A stretch of 64,000 bases of DNA from Aestuariimicrobium ganziense (GTDB lineage Bacteria > Actinomycetota > Actinomycetes > Propionibacteriales > Propionibacteriaceae), in the NCBI RefSeq assembly GCF_015352975.1, contig NZ_JACYIZ010000001.1, positions 434,001 through 498,000 of the forward strand. Reading direction: 5' to 3'. Both the position numbers and the translations under genes were made by a program. The notes below the pieces were generated by a model, which saw only the letters and a program-made list of their open reading frames with translations, did not search any database and had not been told where the DNA came from. Of the stretch, positions 9,186 through 17,450 are shown in pieces (within the stretch, counting starts at the first letter, position 1; each line of letters opens with the position of its first letter).

Positions 9186-10936
9186 AGCACCTCCTCCTCC
9201 CACTCGGGCGCGAGGTCGCGCGCGATCTTGATCTCGTCATTGCTGGTGCCGGCGGCCACCATCGGCCACACCATGGCGTCCTTGTGGACGACGAACTCGA
9301 CCACCACCGGACGATCGTTGATCGCCATGGCCTGGTTGATCACCTCGTCGACCTCGTCGACGGTCTCGGCGCGCAGCCCGACCGCGCCCATCGCCTCGGC
9401 GAGCTTGGGGAAGTCGGGGATGCGGCGCGACTGCAGGTCGGTGTTGGAGTAGCGGCCCTCGTAGAACAGCGTCTGCCACTGTCGGACCATGCCCAGCGAC
9501 TCGTTGTTGATCACCGCGATCTTGACCGGGATGTCGTTGAGCGCACAGGTGACCAACTCCTGGTTGGTCATCTGGAAGCACCCGTCACCATCGATCCCCC
9601 ACACCACGGCATCGGGTTGGCCGACCTTGGCGCCCATGGCCGCAGGGACGCAGTAGCCCATCGTCCCCAGTCCGCCTGAGTTGAGCCACTTGTCGGGGCG
9701 CTCGAAGGGCAGGAAGTGGGCAGCCCACATCTGGTGCTGACCGACACCGGCGGCGAAGATCGTCTCGGGTCCGCTGATCTCGCCGAGTCGGCGGATCACG
9801 TACTGCGGCGACAGCGATCCGTCCTCGGTCTGGTCGTCGAAGCGGGTCGGGTAGCGACGCTTCAGGCTGTCGACCCAGGTCTGCCACGCGGTCAGGTCTG
9901 TGCGCTGCAGGTCTTGGCTGGCGGTGATCAGGCCCTCGAGCACGGCCTTGGCGTCACCCACGATGGGCAGGTCGGCAACCCTGTTCTTGCTGATCTCGGC
10001 CGGGTCGATGTCGGCGTGGATCACCTTGGCCAGCGGCGCGAAGCTGTCCAGACGTCCGGTCACCCGGTCGTCGAACCGGGTGCCGATCGCGATCAGCAGG
10101 TCGCTGCGCTGGATGGCGCCGACGGCGGCCACCGCACCGTGCATGCCGGGCATGCCGAGGGCCAGGTCGTGGCTGTCGGGGAACGCGCCACGCGCCATCA
10201 ACGTGGTGACCACCGGGATGCCGGTCATCTCGACAAAGGTCTTGAGTTCCTCAGATGCCCGCGCCTTGAGCACACCACCGCCGATGTAGAGCACCGGGCG
10301 CTCTGCCTCGGCGATCATCTTCGCGGCCTGGCGCACCTGGCCCAGGTGCGGACGCACGGTCGGACGGTAGCTGGCCATCTTGACCTGAGCCGGCCACACG
10401 AAGCGAGCGGAGTCGACCAGGGCGTCCTTGGAGATGTCGACCAGCACCGGTCCCGGACGACCGGTGGAGGCGATGTGAAAGGCCTCCTTGATCGCCTTGG
10501 GAATGTCCTCGGTGCGGGTGATCAGGTAGTTGTGCTTGGTCACCGGCATCGTGATGCCGCGGATGTCGGCCTCCTGGAAGGCGTCGGTGCCGATGAACGA
10601 GGAGTTCACCTGTCCGGTGATCGCCACGATCGGCACCGAGTCCATGTAGGCATCGGCCAGCGGGGTGACCAGGTTGGTGGCACCGGGGCCAGAAGTGGCG
10701 ATGCAGACGCCCACGCGGCCAGTGGCGACGGCATAGCCCTCGGCAGCGTGACCGGCCCCCTGCTCGTGGCGCACCAGGATGTGGCGCACCTTCGAATCGT
10801 AGAGCGGGTCGTAGGCGGGCAGGATCGCCCCTCCCGGGATCCCGAAGACTACGTCGACACCCATCCGCTCGAGCGAGGCAACGAGTGCCTGCGCACCAGT
10901 CATCGTCGTCGGGGCCGTGGGCGTTTCGCCTGCCAT
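9182..10936 (-). CDS. ilvB: Acetolactate synthase catalytic (large) subunit
   Basis: This 584-residue ThDP/FAD enzyme condenses pyruvate with pyruvate or 2-oxobutyrate, the first shared step to valine, leucine and isoleucine. The catalytic Glu lies in [15 protein letters not shown]. The ThDP/Mg motif is [14 protein letters not shown], ending in the NN of VINN. The ATG at 10936 (MAGETPTAP) has AAGGA seven bases upstream. The frame remains open to 10999, but that part lies in the attenuator leader. It forms an operon with ilvN and ilvC. Confidence 0.95.
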   Translation of the reverse strand: MAGETPTAPTTMTGAQALVASLERMGVDVVFGIPGGAILPAYDPLYDSKVRHILVRHEQGAGHAAEGYAVATGRVGVCIATSGPGATNLVTPLADAYMDSVPIVAITGQVNSSFIGTDAFQEADIRGITMPVTKHNYLITRTEDIPKAIKEAFHIASTGRPGPVLVDISKDALVDSARFVWPAQVKMASYRPTVRPHLGQVRQAAKMIAEAERPVLYIGGGVLKARASEELKTFVEMTGIPVVTTLMARGAFPDSHDLALGMPGMHGAVAAVGAIQRSDLLIAIGTRFDDRVTGRLDSFAPLAKVIHADIDPAEISKNRVADLPIVGDAKAVLEGLITASQDLQRTDLTAWQTWVDSLKRRYPTRFDDQTEDGSLSPQYVIRRLGEISGPETIFAAGVGQHQMWAAHFLPFERPDKWLNSGGLGTMGYCVPAAMGAKVGQPDAVVWGIDGDGCFQMTNQELVTCALNDIPVKIAVINNESLGMVRQWQTLFYEGRYSNTDLQSRRIPDFPKLAEAMGAVGLRAETVDEVDEVINQAMAINDRPVVVEFVVHKDAMVWPMVAAGTSNDEIKIARDLAPEWEEEVL

Positions 10937-10971
10937 GGTCTCGTCCTTCGTCTTGAGGTGGTCCGTGCAAC

Positions 10972-11012
10972 AAAAAACCCCCGCCGCCAGGGATGGCACA
11001 CGAGGGAGCGCT
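10972..11012 (-). terminator. Attenuator terminator in the ilvB leader
   Basis: On the transcript a GC-rich segment (GCCAUCCCUGGC core, flanked by CCCUCGUGU and GGCGGGGG) is followed directly by UUUUUU, 36 nt before the ilvB start. A U-tract is rare in this window, so it stands out. With the Leu/Val leader peptide just upstream it fits ribosome-mediated attenuation. The outer stem has mismatches. Confidence 0.55.
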
Positions 11013-11027
11013 GGGTCGAGGGACGAC

Positions 11028-11063
11028 TCAGCGCGATGTGACTACGAGAAGGGACTGCTGCAC
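11028..11063 (-). CDS. Putative ilvB leader peptide ([11 protein letters not shown])
   Basis: An 11-residue frame, GTG 11063 to TGA 11028, with two Leu and two Val codons in a row, upstream of the U-tract terminator and ilvB. Leader peptides rich in branched-chain codons control ilvB in other actinobacteria, and the Corynebacterium glutamicum ilvBNC leader has a similar LVVVT core. GGUGGAG lies upstream, but only about 2 nt from the GTG, so the exact start is uncertain. Confidence 0.55.
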   Translation of the reverse strand: MQQSLLVVTSR

Positions 11064-11165
11064 GTCTCCACCATGTCGTCATCCAACCCCAGTCGTCAAG
11101 ACCGACCCGCTCGGGTTCCACATCATGGACGACGACCTGCACCCCAGGTCACTGGGCCCCACATG

Positions 11166-11201
11166 GCGTTGGCCGCCCCGCGAGTGCGGGACGGCCAACG
11201 C
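11166..11201 (-). terminator. Hairpin terminator after the two-TM membrane protein gene
   Basis: The arms GCGTTGGCCGCCCCGC (11166-11181) and GCGGGACGGCCAACGC (11186-11201) pair over 16 bp with one mismatch and a 4-nt loop, about 20 nt after the stop at 11223. There is no U-tract. Confidence 0.6.
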
Positions 11202-11222
11202 CGATCTGGTGCGGACGAGCGA

Positions 11223-11849
11223 TCAGGCCTCGTCGCGGTCGCGAACACCGTCGCGGTCACGGTCGACAACCACGTTGTCGCGGGCGGCAACCGGGGCGCG
11301 CTTGGCCAGGTTCAGGAAGGCCCAGCCGTACAGCAGGTTCATCAGGCCCAGGCCCATGACCAGGGCGGCCACGCCGTAGGTGATGACCGAGCTGAACAGC
11401 GAGGTACGCAGGAAGGCGCCGTTCATGTTGCTGGTACGAGCGGCGGTCCACTTGTCCAGCTCCTCCTTGAGGGCCTTGAGCTCGGGATCGCCCTCGATCT
11501 TGCCGACGACGGCCGGATCGGTGCTGTTGAGGTCCTCGACACCGAGTTCCTTGGCCTTGTTGCGCACGCGGGTCTGCTCGGCGCCGAGCTCGGCGTAGGT
11601 CTTGTTCTCACTGCTGCGGAGCGCGTGCTCCTTGATGATCTCGGCCTGCCCGAAGGCGGTGATCGGGCCATTGACCTTCTTGCCGGCGACCGGCATGCCG
11701 AGCACGGGCTTGGCATCGCCGGGGACGGTGATGCGCTCGTCCTTGAGCTGCGAGGAGACGATGCCCCAGGTGATGGCGCCGGCGATCAGCATGACGAGAC
11801 CGGCGATGAGGGAGATGATGCCAACGATCTTGGCGGGCTTTGCACTCAT
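11223..11849 (-). CDS. Two-TM membrane protein of an uncharacterised actinobacterial family
   Basis: 208 residues from ATG 11849 (MSAKPAKIVGI). One membrane helix is near residues 8-30 (IISLIAGLVMLIAGAITWG) and a second, possibly double, hydrophobic stretch is near 160-190 (SVITYGVAALVMGLGLMNLL). A hydrophilic, probably extracytoplasmic domain of about 125 residues lies between them. The acidic end (RDRDGVRDRDEA) is unusual. Proteins with this layout are often labelled aromatic ring-opening dioxygenase LigA in databases; nothing in this sequence supports a dioxygenase. The function is unknown. The frame extends upstream to 11951 without coding signs. No gene is seen in 11850-12138. Confidence 0.7.
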   Translation of the reverse strand: MSAKPAKIVGIISLIAGLVMLIAGAITWGIVSSQLKDERITVPGDAKPVLGMPVAGKKVNGPITAFGQAEIIKEHALRSSENKTYAELGAEQTRVRNKAKELGVEDLNSTDPAVVGKIEGDPELKALKEELDKWTAARTSNMNGAFLRTSLFSSVITYGVAALVMGLGLMNLLYGWAFLNLAKRAPVAARDNVVVDRDRDGVRDRDEA

Positions 11850-12138
11850 GCGAGGGCAACCTTTCTGGGTTTGACGGCACCCAAACGGGGGGACTGGCTC
11901 AACGACACGGGGTGGCCGCTGACCCGAGGAAACGCTACGGCAGTGGTCCATCGCTGAACTGTGCGGGGGTACACAATCAAGCGATCAACAACCGCCTCAC
12001 GTGACATGACGGCGGCCACCGCAGAGATCCATGACTATGGCCGCTTCGATCGGTGGACTCCACAACGATTCACCTGAGGAATGGGCGACGCCGCGCAGCC
12101 GCCATCAGCAACACATCAGGCTGGTGGGACCCGGCAGT

Positions 12139-12519
12139 TCAACCAGTGATCCGTGCCAGCACGGCCGCAGCATCGTCCTTGTCGAGATCAGCGACCTCGC
12201 GCGGCAGCAGGTGCACGTGCAGGTGGTCGACGGTCTGGCCCGCCGACTCACCACAGTTGACGACGGCGTTGATGCCGGTGGCCCCCAGTCGCTCCAGCAG
12301 CACTGCGGCTACGGACGAGACGGTCGGGGCCACCTCGGCGAGAGCCATGGGATCGTCCACCAGGTCGGCCACGTGGCGGCGCGAGAGCACGAGCGTGTGC
12401 CCGGGCTCCTCGGGCGACAGGTCGAGGATCGCCACCGCGTGCTCGTCGCTGTGCACCACCGAGGCGGGCAGTTCGCCCGCGACGATTCGACAGAAGACGC
12501 AGGCCTGCTGTTCGCTCAC
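12139..12519 (-). CDS. HIT-family nucleotide hydrolase / transferase
   Basis: 126 residues. The histidine triad is visible as QTVDHLHVHLLP (H-x-H-x-H), with an N-terminal CVFCRIVAGELPAS and the HTLVLSRRHV strand typical of Hint-branch HIT proteins, which split AMP-linked compounds. The GTG at 12519 overlaps the stop of the upstream dehydrogenase as GTGA; the longer frame to 12567 reads into that gene. It is the last gene of the hisH-hisF operon. A link with histidine synthesis is not established. Confidence 0.88.
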   Translation of the reverse strand: MSEQQACVFCRIVAGELPASVVHSDEHAVAILDLSPEEPGHTLVLSRRHVADLVDDPMALAEVAPTVSSVAAVLLERLGATGINAVVNCGESAGQTVDHLHVHLLPREVADLDKDDAAAVLARITG

Positions 12520-13448
12520 GGCTGACCCCCACGAACGACGTGGTCGAGCGGACGGCCCTGCGCCCAAGCCTCGACCTGGGAGCGCAGCAGGGCATCACGG
12601 CGAGGCTCGAAGGCATTGGTGTAGCCACCGACGTGGGGACTGATCAGCACGTTGGGCTGGCTCCACAGGCCATGATCGGCTGGCAGCGGCTCGGGGTCGG
12701 TGACGTCGAGGGCGGCATGCAGCCGACCGCTGCTGACCTCGGCCAGCAGCGCCTCGGTGTCGACGATGGGGCCTCGTCCGACGTTGACCAGCAGGGCCCC
12801 GTCGGGCAGGTGCGCGAGCATCTGGGCGTCGAACAGGCCTCGGGTGTCGTCGGTCAGCGGCAGGATGATGATGCAGACGTCGGTCTCGGCGAGCACCTGG
12901 GGCAGGTCGCTCACCGGGCGCACCTCGGGGTCGGTGCGCGGGGTGCGGGCGACGCGGGTGATCGAGGTGGCGTCGAAGCCCTCGATCCGACGCTCGATCG
13001 CCTTGCCGATCTTGCCGTAGCCGACGATGGTCACCCGGCGGTAGGCCAGTCCGGTGCCCCACTGCCCCTTCCACGTGCCGGTGGTCATGTTGCGGGCGAA
13101 GTCGTCCAAGTGGCGCGCGTGGGCGAGGGTCAGCGCGACGGCGAGTTCGGCGGTGGCCGAGTCGTGGATGCCCCCGCCGTTGCACAGCAGCACACCCTCG
13201 GGCAGTTCGGGCACGTTGTCGTAGCCGGCGCTCTGCATCTGGACGACCTCGAGGCCGCTGAGGCGTGAGGGGTCGTCGAGCAGGCTCGGGCTGCTCATGT
13301 AGGGCATGACCAGGAAGTTCACCTCGGCCGGGTCGGCCGGGGGCTCGTCGACCTTCGTGTAGCTGCGGTAGGTGACGCCCTCGTGCTCGCCGAGGATGCT
13401 GCAGGCCTCGTCGGCATCGGCATAGGGGACCCAGGCGATGCGGCTCAC
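12516..13448 (-). CDS. D-2-hydroxyacid dehydrogenase family protein
   Basis: This 310-residue protein has the two-domain fold of NAD-dependent 2-hydroxyacid dehydrogenases. The NAD loop is [14 protein letters not shown]. The catalytic Arg lies in [12 protein letters not shown], the Glu in the DVTDPEPLP segment, and the His in LISPHVGG. The substrate is not deducible; glyoxylate/hydroxypyruvate or phosphoglycerate-like acids are possible. Its start overlaps the hisF stop by 4 nt, so it is co-translated with hisH-hisF, an unusual partner for those genes. Confidence 0.87.
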   Translation of the reverse strand: MSRIAWVPYADADEACSILGEHEGVTYRSYTKVDEPPADPAEVNFLVMPYMSSPSLLDDPSRLSGLEVVQMQSAGYDNVPELPEGVLLCNGGGIHDSATAELAVALTLAHARHLDDFARNMTTGTWKGQWGTGLAYRRVTIVGYGKIGKAIERRIEGFDATSITRVARTPRTDPEVRPVSDLPQVLAETDVCIIILPLTDDTRGLFDAQMLAHLPDGALLVNVGRGPIVDTEALLAEVSSGRLHAALDVTDPEPLPADHGLWSQPNVLISPHVGGYTNAFEPRRDALLRSQVEAWAQGRPLDHVVRGGQP

Positions 13449-14260
13449 TTCGTGACTCCTTCGTGGTCGGGACGACGAACCTCGATGCCGGCCTCGGCGA
13501 GCCGGTCCTTCAGCTGACCGATCGGCACGTGGCCGGAGTGGAACACCGAGGCCGCCAGGGCGGCGTCGACGTCGGCCTCACGGAAGACGTCGACGAAGTG
13601 CTCGATCTCACCAGCCCCACCCGAGGCGACCAGGGGGACTCGACAGATCTCGCGGACCGCCGACAGCTGCTCCAGGTCATAGCCTGCCCGCACACCGTCG
13701 CTGCCCATGCAGTTGAGCACGATCTCGCCGGCACCCAGGTCCTGGACGCGCTGCACCCAGTCGAGCGTGGTGACCTCGAGCGCCTTGGTGGCGTCAGGTC
13801 GTCCGGTGAACTGGCGGATCCGCCAGATCCCGTCGGGGTCGCGCAGCGAGTCGACACCGACCACGACGCACTGCACACCGAAGGCTTCGGCCAGTTCGGT
13901 GACCAGTTCGGGGCGCTGGGTGGCGGGGGTGTTGACCGACACCTTGTCGGCGCCGGCGTGCAGCACCTCCCGGGCGGTCTCGCCCGAGGTGATGCCGCCG
14001 GCGACACAGAACGGGATGTCGAGGGTGCGGGCGACGCGGCGCACCCACTCGATGTCGGGACCGCGACCATCGGGTGAGGCGGTGATGTCGTAGAAGACCA
14101 GCTCATCGGCGCCCTCGGCGCGGTAGCGGGTGGCCAGGTCGACGATGTCGCCCATGTCGACGTGGTTGCGGAACTGCGTGCCCTTGACCACCCGCCCGTC
14201 CTGCACGTCGAGGCAGGGGATGATCCGCTTGGCGAGGCGGCTGGTCGGGTTCGCGGTCAC
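13445..14260 (-). CDS. hisF: Imidazole glycerol phosphate synthase, cyclase subunit
   Basis: This 271-residue (beta/alpha)8 barrel uses ammonia from HisH to turn PRFAR into IGP and AICAR. The two catalytic aspartates sit in [16 protein letters not shown] and in CVVVGVDS. Phosphate loops include VAGGITSGE and VASGGAGE. It overlaps hisH by 4 nt, so the two subunits are made together. The hisA/priA gene that often sits between or next to them in actinobacteria is missing here. Confidence 0.96.
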   Translation of the reverse strand: MTANPTSRLAKRIIPCLDVQDGRVVKGTQFRNHVDMGDIVDLATRYRAEGADELVFYDITASPDGRGPDIEWVRRVARTLDIPFCVAGGITSGETAREVLHAGADKVSVNTPATQRPELVTELAEAFGVQCVVVGVDSLRDPDGIWRIRQFTGRPDATKALEVTTLDWVQRVQDLGAGEIVLNCMGSDGVRAGYDLEQLSAVREICRVPLVASGGAGEIEHFVDVFREADVDAALAASVFHSGHVPIGQLKDRLAEAGIEVRRPDHEGVTK

Positions 14261-14901
14261 GGGGTCTCCTGGATCGACGGTGAGAGGAAGTTGGCGAGCA
14301 ACCGGGCGCCGACGTCGGCCGACTTCTCGGGATGGAACTGGGCACCCCAGACCCGACCGTCACCAACGACCGCCGAGAACTCGACGCCGTGGGTGGTGGT
14401 GGCCAGGGTGGCTTCTCCGAGCTCTGCGACATAGGAGTGGACGAAGTAGGCGCGCTGACCGCTGGACAGGCCGGCCAACAGCGGGGCCTGGGTTCGGTGC
14501 AGGTCGAGGATGTTCCAGCCCATGTGCGGCACGCGAAGGCCCGGGACCGCAGGGATGCGGCGGACCCGTCCGGGCAGGAAGCCGAGCAGGTCGACGCCGC
14601 CGTCCTCCTCGGAGTGCTCGAACAACAACTGCATGCCCAGGCAGACGCCCAGCACAGGTGCAGTGACCTCGCGCAGCACCTCGACCAGACCGAGTTCTCG
14701 CAGCCTGGCCATGCCGGCGGCAGCGGCACCGACACCGGGCAGGATCACCCGGTCGGCGGACAGGATCTCGTCCGGGTCGGCGGTCAGTGACGCGTGCGAT
14801 CCCAGCCGTTCGATGGCGTGGGCGACCGAGGCGATGTTGGTGCCACCCGAGTCGACCAGGGCCACGCGGGCGCCGGGTTCGGGACGCTGCGGGGTGGACA
14901 T
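14257..14901 (-). CDS. hisH: Imidazole glycerol phosphate synthase, glutaminase subunit
   Basis: This 214-residue class I glutamine amidotransferase gives ammonia to HisF. The nucleophile is in [13 protein letters not shown]; the His and Glu are in GAQFHPEKS. It starts at ATG 14901, six bases after a TAGTCT box and without a ribosome site, so the operon hisH-hisF-dehydrogenase-HIT may begin as a leaderless message. Confidence 0.95.
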   Translation of the reverse strand: MSTPQRPEPGARVALVDSGGTNIASVAHAIERLGSHASLTADPDEILSADRVILPGVGAAAAGMARLRELGLVEVLREVTAPVLGVCLGMQLLFEHSEEDGGVDLLGFLPGRVRRIPAVPGLRVPHMGWNILDLHRTQAPLLAGLSSGQRAYFVHSYVAELGEATLATTTHGVEFSAVVGDGRVWGAQFHPEKSADVGARLLANFLSPSIQETP

Positions 14902-14907
14902 GCGCCC

Positions 14908-14913
14908 AGACTA
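14908..14913 (-). promoter_or_regulatory. Likely -10 box of the hisH operon
   Basis: TAGTCT on the minus strand ends 6 nt before the hisH ATG at 14901 with no Shine-Dalgarno, consistent with leaderless transcription. Confidence 0.4.
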
Positions 14914-15003
14914 TCGAGCGGCCACAGCGTCAGGATCGGCTCGTCCCAGCCGACGGTCAACCCGCAGGCCCACTCGAGCGTGGTACGGGTGGAGGATCAG
15001 GCC

Positions 15004-15927
15004 ATGAGCGCGGTGCGGGGTTTCACCAGAGTGCAGCGGTTCACCACCGTGGTAGTGCTGGCTCTCGCCCTCGCAGGTTGCGCCAGTGACAGTGCGCTGA
15101 CGCCACCGCCGACGTCGACCCCGGCGGTGCACCAGCCTCCGAGCCCGGCACCGTCGTCTCCAGCACACTCGTCGTCGCTGCCGGTGTCGTACCCACCGTC
15201 GACCCCAGCCTCACCGTCCTCGCAGACGTCGGTCAGCACTCCCCCGGCGAGCACGACTCCGCCGCCGGCCACCACATCGTCCTGCCATGTGCCGACATCG
15301 CTGCTCGGACGTGACCTGCAGACCCTCGGTACCCAGCGCAAGGTGGTGGCGCTCACCTTCGACGCCGGTGGCAGCGACGCGGGCGTGGCGCGGATCCTGG
15401 CGACGCTCCAGCGTGAGGGTGTGCCGGCCACCTTCTTCCTCACCGGTGACTTCGTCGACGTCTTCCCCACGAGCGCGAAGGCGATGGCGTCCTGGGGACC
15501 GGTGGGCAACCACACCCAGAACCATCCCGACCTGACGACCTTGGGTGACTCGGGTGTCCGCACGGAGTTGCGCAGCGCAGCGACCCGGATCCGTGCGGTC
15601 ACCGGTCAGGATCCTCAGCCGCTGTTCCGGTTCCCGTTCGGCGCGGTCGACCAGCGCACCATCGCCCTGGTCAACGACGAGTGCTACGTGCCGTTCCGCT
15701 GGAGCGTCGACACGCTGGGGTGGAAGGGCACCTCCGGCGGACAGTCCGTGCAGAGCGTCACCAGCCGGGTCCTCGCCAACGCCCAACCCGGCCAGATCGT
15801 GCTGATGCACGTGGGGGCCAACCCCGACGACGGTTCGGTCCTCGATGCGGACGCGCTGCCGGGCATCATCGCCGGACTACAAGCGTTGGGATACACCTTC
15901 GTGACCCTGGAGGCCGCCCTCGATTGA
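15004..15927 (+). CDS. Secreted polysaccharide deacetylase, probable lipoprotein
   Basis: 307 residues from ATG 15004, well placed after GGAGG. The signal peptide ends in a lipobox (VLALALAGC), followed by a linker of about 80 residues rich in Pro, Ser and Thr, then a NodB deacetylase domain (about 115-305). Motif 1 reads LTFDAGG rather than TFDDG, motif 2 is GNHTQNHPDL with the two metal histidines, and motif 3 is FRFPFGAVD. The Asp-to-Ala change in motif 1 is known in a large subgroup. The likely target is N-acetyl groups of cell-wall glycans, on the outer face of the membrane. Confidence 0.87.
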   Translation: MSAVRGFTRVQRFTTVVVLALALAGCASDSALTPPPTSTPAVHQPPSPAPSSPAHSSSLPVSYPPSTPASPSSQTSVSTPPASTTPPPATTSSCHVPTSLLGRDLQTLGTQRKVVALTFDAGGSDAGVARILATLQREGVPATFFLTGDFVDVFPTSAKAMASWGPVGNHTQNHPDLTTLGDSGVRTELRSAATRIRAVTGQDPQPLFRFPFGAVDQRTIALVNDECYVPFRWSVDTLGWKGTSGGQSVQSVTSRVLANAQPGQIVLMHVGANPDDGSVLDADALPGIIAGLQALGYTFVTLEAALD

Positions 15928-15932
15928 GCCGC

Positions 15933-15938
15933 TAGTGT
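15933..15938 (+). promoter_or_regulatory. Likely -10 box of the tldD-tldE operon
   Basis: TAGTGT ends 6 nt before ATG 15945, with no Shine-Dalgarno. It also sits in the loop of a small perfect hairpin, GAGCCG and CGGCTC. Confidence 0.4.
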
Positions 15939-15944
15939 CGGCTC

Positions 15945-17450
15945 ATGACCCACCACGAGATGGACGCCGACTTCGTCGCGCTGCCGTTGGACGACCTCGC
16001 CGACGCTGCGCTCGCCCGGGCAGCGGAGCTCGGCGCCAGCCACGCTGACGTGCGGATCGAGCGGCACCGCACCGCCACCACGGTGCTGCGCGACGCCGAG
16101 CTGGCGTCCTCGTCCGACTCGGTCGACCTCGGGATCAGCCTGCGCGTCGTGCACGCCGGGTCGTGGGGCTTCGCCGCCGGCATCACGTTGACCACGCAGG
16201 CCGCCCGCGACCTGGCCGACCAGGCGGTCGCGATGGCGAAGGTGTCGGCACCGCTCAACCCGCGCAGTGTGGAACTCGCCGACGAGCCTGTACACACCGG
16301 GGAATGGGTCTCGGCCTACGAGGTCAACCCGTTCGAGGTGCCGGAGCGTCAGCGCCTCGACCGGCTGGTCGAGCTCTCACGGGCACTCGGCGGGCAACCC
16401 GGCGTCACCCACACCGAGGCCCGGTTGATGGTGGTGCAGGAGAACAAGTTCTTCGCCAACCTGGCCGGCACCCGCACCCGGCAGCAGCGCGTCCGCGTGC
16501 ACCCCGAACTCGAGGCCAGCAACGTCAGTGAGCGCGGCTACTCGTCCATGCGGACGATCGCACCGCCCGCCGGACGCGGCTGGGAGTACCTGACCGGCAC
16601 CGGCTGGGACTTCGATCAGGAGATCGCCGAGATGGGTGGCCACCTGGCCGGCAATGTCGCCGCCCGCAGCGTCGAGGCCGGTCCGCTCGACCTGGTGATC
16701 GACCCGACCCAGCTGTTCCTGACCATCCACGAGTCGGTCGCCCACGCGACCGAGCTCGACCGGGCCCTGGGCTACGAGGCCGCCTATGCCGGCACCTCGT
16801 TCGCCACCTTCGACCAGCTCGGCAGCCTTCGCTACGGCAGCCCCGTGATGAACGTCACCGGCGACCGGGTCACCGAGCACGGCTTGGCCACCGTCGCCTG
16901 GGACGACGAAGGTGTCGGGGCGCAGACCTTCGACATCATCCGCGACGGCACCCTGGTCGGCTACCAGCTCAACCGGCAGATGGCCCATGAGCAGGCGCTG
17001 GGACGATCGAACGGCTGCGCCTTCGCCGACTCCGCCGGGCACCTCCCGCTGCAGCGGATGCCCAATGTCAGCCTGCAACCCAGCCCGGACGACATCTCGC
17101 TCGATGACCTGGTCTCCAAGGTCGACCGTGGCCTCTACGTGGTCGGCGACAAGTCGTGGTCGATCGACATGCAGCGCTACAACTTCCAGTTCACCGCGCA
17201 GCGGTTCCTGGTGATCGAGAACGGCCGCCTCACCGGGGAACAGGTGCGTGACGCGGCCTACCAGGCCACCACCACCGACTTCTGGGGTTCGATGGAGGCG
17301 GTCGGCGGCGAGCAGACGTGGCTGTTGTCGGGTGCCTTCAACTGCGGCAAGGGCCAGCCCGGCCAGGTCGCCGCGGTCAGTCACGGCGCCCCGGTGGCGC
17401 TGTTCCGCGAGGTCAACGTGCTCAACACCACCCAGGAAGGCGGCCAGTGA
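15945..17450 (+). CDS. tldD: TldD-family metallopeptidase subunit
   Basis: This 501-residue protein of the TldD/PmbA family has the metal site HESVAHATELDRALGY (H-E-x-x-H with the downstream acidic residue), the mark of the catalytic TldD half. The N-terminal half has the usual ADVRIERHRT substrate-clamp start. TldD/TldE form a heterodimer that cleaves small unfolded peptides; in E. coli it matures microcin B17 and removes CcdA. The start is ATG 15945, with an in-frame ATG five codons later. It overlaps tldE by 1 nt (TGATG). Confidence 0.92.
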   Translation: MTHHEMDADFVALPLDDLADAALARAAELGASHADVRIERHRTATTVLRDAELASSSDSVDLGISLRVVHAGSWGFAAGITLTTQAARDLADQAVAMAKVSAPLNPRSVELADEPVHTGEWVSAYEVNPFEVPERQRLDRLVELSRALGGQPGVTHTEARLMVVQENKFFANLAGTRTRQQRVRVHPELEASNVSERGYSSMRTIAPPAGRGWEYLTGTGWDFDQEIAEMGGHLAGNVAARSVEAGPLDLVIDPTQLFLTIHESVAHATELDRALGYEAAYAGTSFATFDQLGSLRYGSPVMNVTGDRVTEHGLATVAWDDEGVGAQTFDIIRDGTLVGYQLNRQMAHEQALGRSNGCAFADSAGHLPLQRMPNVSLQPSPDDISLDDLVSKVDRGLYVVGDKSWSIDMQRYNFQFTAQRFLVIENGRLTGEQVRDAAYQATTTDFWGSMEAVGGEQTWLLSGAFNCGKGQPGQVAAVSHGAPVALFREVNVLNTTQEGGQ

